Below are positions 14,101 through 25,044 of a stretch of 64,000 nt of DNA, one piece after another (within the stretch, counting starts at the first letter, position 1; every line of letters begins with the position of its first letter). The notes beneath the pieces were generated by a model that saw only the letters and a list, made by a program, of their open reading frames with translations, was not told where the DNA came from and searched no databases. A program made the position numbers and the translations under genes. The stretch is from Strix aluco (taxonomy: Eukaryota; Chordata; Aves; Strigiformes; Strigidae). Where the stretch lies: the NCBI RefSeq assembly GCF_031877795.1, contig NC_133970.1, forward strand, positions 48,862,828 through 48,926,827, written 5' to 3'.

Positions 14101-16550
14101 CACCACCAGCTTAGTACACTAAGCAACTTTCAGTCAATAACACTTTTGCCATGGAGTCCCCTAACCAATTCTATATGAATGTGATGTGCAAACAGATACC
14201 CTATTGAGCACTACATTTATACCAAACATTATCTACTGGGCAGCTTATTCGTAAGACAAATCTAATCATATTTTACTAATATGATAATCACTCTCATGAT
14301 AATCATATTCCATAGTATGCCATATGCTGTAACTTCTAGCTCTTTGATTGCAAGCATACCTACTTAAAATCACCAATGTTTACATGAGTTTAATTTAATT
14401 CATAAGCAAGGAACAGCCTGGTCAAAAGAATGTTTCCCCAAGCAATCAACAGGTACTATGAAAGCACTGTTTCAAGCAACATGAGCTACTGTGTGTATAC
14501 TTAAATAATTTTATTCATAATATGAATATCAGTGTCAGCCTGTTTTTTAGGTGAGACAGTTGATCTCAAGAAAGAATACACCCTTCATAACTCCTAAACT
14601 ATGTTAATGACATAAATGGCATTCTAGGATATAACTGTTAGCTGTAAAAGCAGTACTGAATTACACTTTCATCATTAAAAACTGCCTTATCCATAGCTAC
14701 CACGGTGACAAAACACTGATGTAGAAAGTTGTGGCTCCACTACAAGGATCTATTTTTCTACACAACATTGAAAAATATCAAGTGCATCACAAGAAACACA
14801 AAAGGTCTGAAAAGAAACAAAAAACTTCAGCCATTAAGAACACGGGGGTTCACAACTAAATTTGTCATGTATTGCTAAAATTCTCCCCCCCCAAGAATCT
14901 CAAGTCATTGTTGGGACTGAAACACTGCTTTGAAAAGCGATTGTTCTTTGCAAAAGGATTACTCTATTTAGACTTCATTGCTTTTCCGCCAAACATCAGC
15001 CATATAAGGAAACTGAAGTTCACTGCCATTTTATATTGTTCACCCCCTTCAGGTACCTAAGAATAACCTTTATTGCTGTCTGGAAAGGTAAGCCTATACA
15101 TTGCAAGCTAAATTTACTTGTTATCAGCCACAGAAGCCATTTTAGGAGAGTTAAATGTTGACATTTTTCTTCACATTTTATCAAACAGATGGAGCTGGAT
15201 TAATAACTTTTTCCTCATACACTACGTTACTTGGTGCTGTTAAAGAACTACATATGTAGGAGTGTTAAAAATTTTTGTATAGAAATGACTTTGTCAAAGT
15301 CTCACAAATACCAACACATCTTGGACCCTCGAGAGACTGAAGCATGCACATCCTATCTGATTAACATACTGCTTTTGAGTTCGTCAAACAGGAACAAAAA
15401 TTTAAATAAGATAGCACAGAGCTATAGCTTCTGGCTCATTTTGAATATTCACAATAGGAGAAATTCCTTGCCTTCACGAAAGAACTAATCAATAATTACC
15501 TTTCTGAGGCATGTGAAATGAATCCGTGGTGAGCAATACTGCTTTCACTACATGCAACTGTCAATTGGTGTAACATAACAAGCATCAACGGTACAAAACC
15601 TTACACCAAAACTTCGCATTTAGAACTGAGAGGTTCAACTACACGTACTTTTAATAAGTCAGACCACTAGCTAGCCTTTTTTTTCTTTTTTAAATGGAGG
15701 TTCTTAAGAAAAACTTGTGCAAAGATCAAAATGCAATACAGAACTCTCCTGTAAAAGCTGAAAAATACACAGTTCAACTCGTCATCTTGAGGACAGAATG
15801 GGGGCAGAAGGGAGGAAAAGGGGTGGTGGCAGCAGTCGAGAGGAAAAGCTGCAACAACATTCACAGCGGACTACGAGGGCACGTTTTTATAAAGAAATTT
15901 AACAGCTATCTTGAAGACGACCGGCTAGACACTGACCGATATTCCAGAAAACAAGATAAAAGAAACAAGAAACGGCAGATACAGGGAGCGCCAAGCCTCA
16001 AGATCTTTTGATTAAATAAAAGAGATTACCTCTTTTAGAACTTTCTTATTTCCTGAGAGCTTAATTATACTTGCAGGGTTAGCAATCGTTTCGTAAAGGA
16101 AGGAGCGGAAGAAGCACAGTCACGGAGTCGAGCAGTTTCGGTTCAATACGAACAAAGAAACTTCTGTGTCTGAGGAGCTTAAAAACTTTCGATCTCCCCA
16201 GATTCTTTCTTCAACCTCCATGATTATGTCCATACAAACAGCATTTCGGTAAGAGGAGGAGAAACACAAAAGACAGCTAAACTATGCAAGGCAGAAAACA
16301 GAAAAATAAAGGCCAAAACCAAGATATCAAAATGAAGCTGAACTCCTTCCTTTTTCCCCCACCCCCTTCAGCAGAGGAAGGATTTTTCGGTTGTTGTTGC
16401 TGCTGCTCCCCAAACCTTTACTATTTAATTTACCTTGTCTGTCGGGCGCCTAAACCAGATCCAGCAAGCAGGAGTTTCTTCTGACCCCAAGGAAATATAT
16501 TAAATCAAATCAAGTTTTCTTCTCGTTAAGAGGGGAAAGGAGAGGGAGGA
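11140..16550. other. Non-coding AT-rich region left of the CpG island
   Basis: No supported gene or LTR was found. Short open frames here, including a 105-codon one at 15,694-16,011, have compositions typical of chance frames. It is a candidate for intron 1 of a gene transcribed leftward from the island. Confidence 0.45.
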
Positions 16551-17650
16551 AAAAAAATACAACAGCTTTCGACGAGGACGGGGGCGTTTGCAGAGCGGAA
16601 CGTGTGACGTGCGTGTGCACTGGGGGAGCACGTCAGTGGAGCCGGGCTCCTCCTGGCCTCTGCCGCCAGCGGCACCAGGGTCTGTCCCGCGACTGTCCCA
16701 ACAGAAACGATGCCCGGCGGCGAGACCGCTGCCTCCCGCCACCACCGCCCCTCGCCCGCCTCCCCGGCGCGCTCAGCGTCGCCACTCCGCCCCCAACTCC
16801 TCACCCCAAGCCACACTCCCCGGGAGCGGCAACTACCACCTCCGCACTGCCGCCGCGGGCACGAGGGGACCGGGATGGCCTCCTACCTACCCACCACCGC
16901 CCTTTCTCCCCGCCTCCCTCCGCACACTTCCCCTCTTTTCCTCCGATTCAGCCTCCCGCCCCCCTTCCCATTCTCAGCGGGGACCCAGGGGGGAGGTAGG
17001 GCTGTAGAGGAAGGCCCTGGGGGGAAAGGAACGGGGACAGCAAGAAGGCACCGCAACTCGCACCGCCACCCAAGCTCGGGAAAGTACCACAGCGGCGGGG
17101 AGGGAGTAGACGCAACTCTCGCTCCCCCACTGGTCGCGACAGAAGGAGGGAGGGAGGGGACAAACAGGTACCACAACCACCGATCCCCACTAACCTTCCC
17201 TCTTCCTGCACTGGTGTGAGGCTGAGTCACGGTGCAGGCAATCCTGAGCCAGGGACGTCGTGAGGGATGGGCCGCCGCAGCCAATGGCGCTCAGCGGGAG
17301 GCGGGAGCCCGCTATGGAGGAATGGGGCAAGGTGGGGGCTGGGGTCGTTGGCGTGGGGGTCAGGGGCCTGGGGATAAAGGGCAGGGACAGGGTGAAGGTG
17401 CGGATGTGAGGGCAGGAGGAGACCTGGGAGAGTTGACAGGAGGAGGTGGGAGTGGCGCGCTACAGGGGGGACGTGTTCTGGGGCCGCGTAACGGGCTCTC
17501 CTGTCTCTGCCCGACATGCGGCCTGGGCCGGGGACTGGGATGGGATCTGTCCGCGGGCCTGGCTAGGCCGGGCCAGACCGCGGTGGGTGCCTGCGGGGGC
17601 CCTTCCTGGCCCGGTAACCGACATGGGACTGAGGGACCCCTGCTCTAGGG
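16550..17650. promoter_or_regulatory. CpG-island promoter region
   Basis: About 1.1 kb of GC-rich DNA dense in CG dinucleotides stands in otherwise AT-rich sequence. It contains a TGACGT half-CRE near 16,605, an AP-1-like TGAGTCA at 17,223-17,229, and a CCAAT box at 17,281-17,285. On the minus strand a possible donor (GGGAAG|GTTAGT) near 17,190-17,200 could end an untranslated first exon. On the plus strand a short ATG-initiated frame (MEEWGK) at about 17,313-17,330 runs into a GTGGGG donor-like sequence. This is typical of a housekeeping, possibly bidirectional, promoter. No downstream coding exon could be recognised. The long frames inside the island on all strands are by-products of high GC. 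Confidence 0.7.
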
Positions 17651-20600
17651 TACAAGTGTCCCTGGTTTCCCCCGCATTTTTGGCATAGTTTGTCGTCTGC
17701 AGGGGCACGTCAGTTGCCCAGACAAATTCAATCCCGAATGACAAATGTTTCCTCGGACTCAGTTTCCTAATTTAATAATTGCATATATTATATCTAAAAC
17801 GCTGAAACGATTGATCATGTATTTGGCGTTTGATGTCTTGTGTTCATGGCCATCCCAGCAGCTGCCACTCCATTGTGCCTTACGCCCCCTAACTTTCAGT
17901 TACCAGGAATTAGGAGAACAAACACATCTGGGAAAAAACCCTAACAACCTCCACCCAAACACAATGTTTGAATATGTTATGTTAAATTTTGATGCAAGCA
18001 ACAATAAGAGTAAAGCCACATACATACTCACACTGTTTCACATAAACCCCAGAATACAGTTGTAATTTTTCTTCAAATATTTCAACCCCCTCAGTACAAC
18101 ATTGTTATTGAAAATGCTGTTAAACTGTAACATAGTAATGTACAAATATGTTTGAAAAGCAGCCAATGGGTTTATTGTAGGTAACGTGACTTCAATATTC
18201 ATGTTTGTTAGATCTCAACAATATGTTGATGGAAATGTTTTCCTGTTTAATTTCCTTGTTTGTTTGAAATAGGTATTTGATAACCTATTGTGTATGCAAT
18301 ATGCCATTTTAACAGTCCTGGAGCCTGAAGTTCTGCTCAGCCACAAAACAGTGCACAAAGCTGACAGCAGGGTGGATTTGCACATGCTGCTCACCTTATG
18401 CTCTTTAATTGTGTTCTGCAGAGACCATGTCTAAGAACAGAGATAGTTTTGTTTTCACACCCATTTAATCCCTGGCTTCTCTACTGGTACTGCCACCAAC
18501 TAAGCTGGGATCCTGTTTTATTATGATAATCTGTTTACTGAGAAATGGACAAAATGCTAAAGAATGCCATTTTACATGAACAGCAACAGAAAATGGTATG
18601 TCAGGTTAGCATTGACCTGCCCCTGATTTTAGCATACAACTAGAAGTGAAAAGTCCTTTAAACCCTCACCAGTCCCTGAAAGTGATATTTCCTGTTCAGG
18701 ATCATTAGTTGCTTTGTTCACTTTCTTATGAGGCTTTGGATGAAGATGGTTTAATCTTTAGCAACAAAACATACAGTTCATCACATTTATAAAAGTCCAC
18801 TATGTTTAACAATACTGTTATTTATTTTTAAATTCTTGTCTGTGTATGGGCATTGTATGTTTGAGTATCCAATTTGTATCCAGATATAGAAAATAAGCAT
18901 GCATTTCTACTAGGGTTATATGCTTATTGTTTCTTTACTAATCCTCCCTCCATCTTTACAGAGCATGCAGTCCTCTTTGAGGACTACATCTATGCCTAAA
19001 TTTAAATAATTAAACTAAATATAACCATCAGAGTTTGTAAAAAATAAAATTATAAGCATATATATATTTCCCAAAACATTAAATCACCTCCATTTTTTCT
19101 TGTTCAGATAAGCCATTTTCTTCAAATGACTCACCTTTGGACTAAGGCCAAGTATGAGAACTTCAGCCCCTCAAGCTAAGAGCACTGACAACAGATTTAG
19201 AATTTCTCACTATAGTGCACTACACCAGTGCTATAATAAAATTACTAATATTTTCTCTCAGAAGAACAATTGATCATTCCTGTCTAATACCAATAATGTA
19301 TCTTTATCATAATTAATATGAATGCCTCTGTAACTGATGTCCTTCATCATGAACTCAAGGCACCTGTTTTATGCATGAATTATCATAACTTTTTTTAATG
19401 TAAAAATGTTTACCACAAATTGCTCAATACATTTATTAATGCAACAGGGAAATAGATGGGTGCGGGAAATTTATAGCAACTGTTGCTCCCATGGTGAATC
19501 TACTGTAGTTGTAGTGTTAGTTTCAGTGTAAGACACTATTATTTAACTTACAGTTTTAGCCATCAAAAATAAAAGCCTATCCAAAGTCTGCTGAAACTAT
19601 AGCTAGCTAGACCACAACTCCTGAAGACATTTTACATAGACAAGATACAAATATCTATACAAATTAAGAAAATACCAGGAATTATCCCAGGAATTTAAAA
19701 GCACTATAAATATAAAACCAGTATTTTGATTGCAGCTTCAACAGAGTCCTCAGCAACATTAATTCCCAGAGTTGGTATCCCAGTTACCATATAATTACAG
19801 ATTAAGTGCACAAAGTACAAAATATAGTTACATAATGGGTCTTTCAAGTGAGACTATGTAAGTGATCCCACTGAAAGTTTAAACAATTTTTTTACTAACG
19901 ATTTCAAAGTAGACACCAAGCCCAACCTTCTCCTATTCAAATCTCTTTTTACATTTGAACGGCAACATTAGTAAATACTGCAACAACATGCAGCTAAACT
20001 GAAAGAATGATTGGTGACAGCCACCTCTATGTTTGTCCCTTTCAAGAGTTCAGTGGTCTGAACAATGTTTACATAGTTTTTCAGAGTAACAAGGTTTTAT
20101 TGCTGCTTTTCCCTATTCTTACTACTGTTGTTCGTTATGTTCATGTGTTTCCACTTTTCCAAGAGCTAGATTGAAAGGCCTCCAGACTTCTTCTCATTAA
20201 GTGCTCTACTTGAACAGTGGTTTTTAAGGTGATTTGAATTGGTACTTCTGGACATCATTGTAATATAAATATTAAATAATAATTTCTGGAAGTAATAACT
20301 GCCTGAAAGACATAATGAGGCAATAAGTAATCTTTTCTCTAACAAGTATATATTGAAGTTGGGTTGTTTATTTTGGATACTCCAGAATTTAAATTTGCCC
20401 ATGGTCCATTCAAAATGTCCTATTGTAACATTTTCTGAATTGATCTGACTCATAACTGGATTAAACCACATTTATGCTGGTGAAATCAACAAAAAAACGT
20501 ATAATTCAGTGGCAATTAAGGCCTAGAAGTATATTGTTATGACTTCCTAAATGCATAATGCTTATCTACTCTTATTTAAAGAGAAGCTAAGTAAACAACC

Positions 20601-21434
20601 TCTGTTCAATTTAACTTTGATACAGTCCCGAATTTACCCTGAATAAATATTGCGTTATGCCATGCAAAGAGGTTTTCTCTATATTTGGCTGCATTATTTT
20701 TCAAATAGTAAAATCAAATAGAGCAATGAACATAAATGTATTGTGTGACTAAGTTTTGGAGTATTATGCAAGTACTAATAGAAAACCTTTGTAACACCAC
20801 AACCTATTTTGTATATGCTGTGTGAATATTAATATTTGAATATGAATTCTGACCAAGGAACACTTGGCACAGTGTTTCACATGGAGGAGAAAAGAGAAAA
20901 AGGTGATGTTAAGGCACCTCTACTCTTCCCTGATTTGGACTGCTTTGCTCCTGAACAGTCTCCTTAACACTGACTTTAAGCTATGCTGCAGCCTCTTAGC
21001 CTGAGTCTGTTTTGACAGCTGATGCCCCCACATAAATCTTGCACTGGTCAAAACAAATGGAAAGGAATGAAAACTGCAGCTATGCCGTGTGAAGACATGG
21101 ACATCTGCAGCTCATAACCATCAGTCCTTTGCTCACAAGCTCCTGCAGAGCTGCTTCTGGCCACACTGCAGACAAAGAATTAAACATGAAGTTGTCAGAA
21201 AAAGCCAAATATGAAGTTGCCTAAAATAAGCTATTTGCTCAGTATTTTGCCTATGCACTCATGATGGTTCTGAACTGCGTTTGGTAAGGTTCTTGGATCT
21301 AAAAAGGGTAACAATGAATGCTACTGAGGATATTTGCGTCCAAAAAGCAATCCTAAAAGAATACTGTACCAACTTCTAATCAGACCTGGAATAGCTAGCT
21401 CTATAGTAGCTCTAAACTGGTTATATTGCTCTTC
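17651..21434. other. Non-coding AT-rich region right of the CpG island
   Basis: I found no coding sequence, LTR or RNA gene. Short frames (for example 17,745-18,065) show no recognisable features. Confidence 0.5.
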
Positions 21435-21439
21435 CAAGG

Positions 21440-21958
21440 TGTGACGGGTGCACTCCTCCTGTTTGAACTAAGTATACTTTGGTTCAGGCAGTTGCTCAAC
21501 AAGTAGGCCTAACTGAAGTTAATTCTGTTGTGCAAGGCTATGCCACATCAGCAAGAACCCAGCACCAAACCACAAAACCAGTTTGGGCTGGAGACTGGGC
21601 TGATAAGTGTCAGAAACTGCATGAACACAGCAGAAAACAAGCCAACCACTTTATGCTATAAATATCTGCAGCCACCAGGGTCTGTTGAGCTCTCCTGCAT
21701 GGCATTGGGCTGCATGGCAGTGATCTCCCTGTGACTAGGGATGCTCTCTCAAGGTTACTCCTCGAGGCTGAGAGATCCCTTACCCAGCATCTGATGCCTA
21801 CAGTGAGGCAAGAGATGTTTTTTTACACATCAAACTATAGTTTAAGTATTAAACATGTAGTAAGTAGTAGAGTGCTTGACTGCTGTTTAATCATTGTTTA
21901 ATAAAACCTTTTGGTTAACCCCACAACAAGGACTCATCTCAATAATTCCCCTGCAACA
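21440..21958 (+). mobile_element. Solo LTR, family I
   Basis: A 519-bp LTR that begins TGTGACGGGTGCACTCC and ends CCCCTGCAACA. It is flanked by perfect 5-bp duplications CAAGG (21435-21439 and 21959-21963). A TATA-like GCTATAAATA lies near 21,655 and an AATAAA near 21,899. There is no internal region, so it is a solo LTR. Confidence 0.85.
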
Positions 21959-21963
21959 CAAGG

Positions 21964-24166
21964 TCAGTAATTAGTTCTGCATCCTGTAGGAAAACTATCA
22001 CTCTTCTCTCTCCACTGGTAGGAAAGAAGAATTTCTGTGGCAAGTTTGTTTAAAATTAATTATGGTGGATCTTTTTAAGCTGATGGAAACACATTAGAAT
22101 GAGTTCTGGAGTAACTGAGTTGGCGAATAGGTGATGTGTAAATAGACACTGTAAATGTTATCACAAATATCGTTCCAGAATTATTCTATATAGGTACATT
22201 TATGATACTGATACCCATCATGCTAACCATTAAATAAATCCAGATTTCTCTAACTGTAGGATGAATTGCATTTATTTTACATTTTATGGCTTCCTCATCT
22301 CTATTCTGACCATTAATTTTTCTTACAAGGAGCTAACGCTGACAATCCAAATCTCTTAGTAGTTTTTAGCAATACTGTTGTATATATGTGCACACTTAAC
22401 AAATTCCTTACTTTTTCCTTGTCATCTTATTTTCTGTGAATAATCTCAGTCACATAAAAACAAGGACTAACAATATGTGAATTCCTGGCTTCAGTGTTGG
22501 CTTGATATTTAAGGATGAATTTTCTATGGACTGCCATGTTTGGAACGACAGGTTAAATCCCTTTGAAGCAAGGAGATCCAGGCAGTACAGTGAGATGAAC
22601 TATCCTGTCTCTAGGCCTGTTAGACTAATAGATTGTACTTTAAGTAAAGAGTTTTTGATTTGTAGAAAAGCTACAATGAAACATTTTTAGGAGAGTTCAA
22701 AAAATAATCCTTTTGATTGTCCTCCATCTGTAAAATATGGCTCATGATAAAAGATAACTTTAGTTTGGGGAAAATAATTACTTTTTCAGAATCTGTTAAA
22801 ACAGTTGTAGATTTTTTCATCATATAAGAAATTCAATTTTAAATATAATTAAAGGAGAATCAGTTTGTCTTCCCTGTTTCTCTTTATGAAGTCTTCAGTT
22901 CAATTTCTTCAGTTATTTTTTCCCTTTCTTCTCCCCACCTGACAAATATAAATGACATAGTTCTAAGTGTTAAGAAATGTTCTCCTTTTTTTAGTATTTT
23001 ATCCCTTCTCCTTTGAACGAGCAAAATATAAAAGATTGCCCTTGTATGACTAACATAACTGAAAACCATTATAGACATTTTTCATTTTCCTGTGTGAAAA
23101 GTGGCTTCAGAGTGGCTTTTTAAAATCTAAAATAGACATTTTCAGTTATATCTGTCCTAAGACATGAGAGTTGCAAATAGTGAAACTAAAGTATATTTTT
23201 AATGTTTTAATTCAGAGGTTTCATTTATTAGTTTCATCCATCAAAAGGATATTTTAATACAAGCCTTACATGGCAGATGTGAGTAATATATTAAATCAGT
23301 AAGGAAATATTGACTTTCCAGACTACAAAAGGTGAAAAATGTGTATTAACTTATTTCCATGCCTGCAAACAAGCAAAAGCTCTCAACAGAGAAAGTGGCT
23401 TTACCAAGTGCTTCTCAGAAGAGTGCTTTAGTCTAGAACTGTAATTACTCTTTATTATGATTTATATAAATAAAATATTTTAAATAACTTTGTTAAACTA
23501 AGGTTAAGAAAATGCATAGATTCTGATTAACCATGCTATCAGCAACATAGCAGAGTTTACAACTGAGCATCATGACAGCATCAACTCAACACATTTTCCA
23601 TTAACATATTTCAAAGTGTTACGATTAGACAGTGTACATTCAGATTAAACAGATACACAACTTTGGCAAGAAAGCCCCCCCTTTGAATTTACACAGAAAA
23701 GATTTAAACAAGAAAAAAATAGCCTTGTTCTTGGTCTCTTGGCGAGACAAATCCACTTAAATATAAATGCAGGTGGCACAGAAACTTATCAATTAATAGA
23801 AAAACGTTCAGTGTAAAATACAGTTGCTATTATGAGGCCCTTAGGGCACTGCTTTCCAACCTTTGTATAGTGGTTTGTCTTTATCTGAAGTTAAAATTTA
23901 TTGTATTATTTCCCTCTTCCTCCTATACCCATTTCATTTGCTGTGAAAGTAGGAGAGAAGTGTTTCAATTAAAAGTTTATCTCACTTCTGTACATTTTGA
24001 GAGTGCAGTTATGATGCTGTGGCTAATATATTGTGCGATACAAGTGAGACAAGCTTTGTAGAAGAGGTGCTATCTTTAATTAGACCAACTCATAGAACTA
24101 GAGAAAACAAACAAACTTTTGGACTTGACTGACATCCATTAATCAGGTCTGACAAGTAGCAAAATC
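21964..24166. other. Non-coding AT-rich region
   Basis: No supported gene or repeat family was recognised. It ends at the target site of the ERV-A provirus. Confidence 0.5.
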
Positions 24167-24171
24167 CAAAC
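24167..24171. repeat. Left target-site duplication of ERV-A (CAAAC)
   Basis: CAAAC abuts the 3' LTR end. The partner copy lies at 31401-31405, displaced by the LTR-B insertion. Confidence 0.85.
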
Positions 24172-24777
24172 TGTGGTGGTTTGACCTTGGCTAAATGCCA
24201 GGTACCCACCAAGTCGCTCTATCACTTCCCCCCCTTCCCCTTTTTTCTCAACAGGGCAAAGAGGGGAAAGAAAATAAGATAGAAAAAAACCCAACCCTTG
24301 TGGGTAAAACAAAAGCAGTTTTAGTGTAAGCAAAGCGAAGCAAAGGTCCGCGCGTGGAAGCAAAAAAAAGCAAACAGATTTATTCTCTACTTCCCATGAA
24401 CAGGCGATGTCGGGCCTTCTCAGGAAGCAGGGCTCCCATACGCGGAGGGGTTGCCTCGGAGGACCAAGGGTGACCCCCCCCCCCTTCCTCCTTTCTCCCA
24501 GCTTTATACTGAGCAGCCGTCAGATGGTCTGGAATATCCCTTTGGTCAGTTGGGGTCAGCTGTCCTGGTTGTGTCCCCTCCCAAGATCTTGCCCACCCCG
24601 TCCCACTGTGGGAGGGGGGGAAATGTCGGAAAGAGCCTTGGTGCTGTGTAAGCACCACTCAGCAGTAGCCACACCACCAGGGTGCTATCAACACCCTGCC
24701 AGCTCCCAACATAAACCACAGCACCATGGGGGCTGCTACAGGGGAAAACCAATTCTGGCTCAGCCAGACCCGGTACA
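24172..24777 (-). repeat. ERV-A 3' LTR
   Basis: A 606-bp LTR. On the minus strand it begins TGTACCGGGTCTGG and ends AAACCACCACA. It contains a TATAAA (plus 24503-24508) and an AATAAA (plus 24379-24384). It is nearly identical to the copy at 29,962-30,560, with extra bases in a C run and a 5-bp indel near 24,580. Open frames within it, including a 147-codon antisense one, are composition artefacts shared by both LTRs. Confidence 0.92.
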
Positions 24778-24791
24778 GTCTCCACCCCTTA
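24778..24791 (-). other. ERV-A polypurine tract
   Basis: On the minus strand the sequence TAAGGGGTGGAGAC directly precedes the TG of the 3' LTR. This is the position and composition expected for the plus-strand priming tract. Confidence 0.75.
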
Positions 24792-25044
24792 TTCCATACC
24801 ATTTACGTCATGCCCAGGTCCCACATAACACTCATTTATCCATTCCGTAAGCTTTCTTCACTCCTCCAGATGTTCAGTGACTTGGCTCCCATCTGTCAAG
24901 GTGGATGTTCAGGACAGAGCAGTATTTTTGACTGCTGGACTCCAGCACTGGCTAGGTTTGGGTCATCATCGCACGTATCTGGTTCACTCTTCGTCGTTCC
25001 TACTTCCTCCATCACTTCCTGCAACATACAACTCAGCCCACAGA

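Noticed and set aside
15694..16011. 105-codon plus-strand frame
   Set aside because: Lys/Arg/Asn-rich chance frame in AT-rich DNA without recognisable similarity.
16588..17648. Several overlapping open frames of 80-169 codons in the CpG island
   Set aside because: High GC removes stop codons in all frames. The translations are low-complexity Pro/Arg/Gly/Ser, and no frame has recognisable domains.
24407..24850. 147-codon plus-strand frame
   Set aside because: It lies antisense in the ERV-A LTR, and a shorter version recurs in the other LTR. It is a composition artefact.
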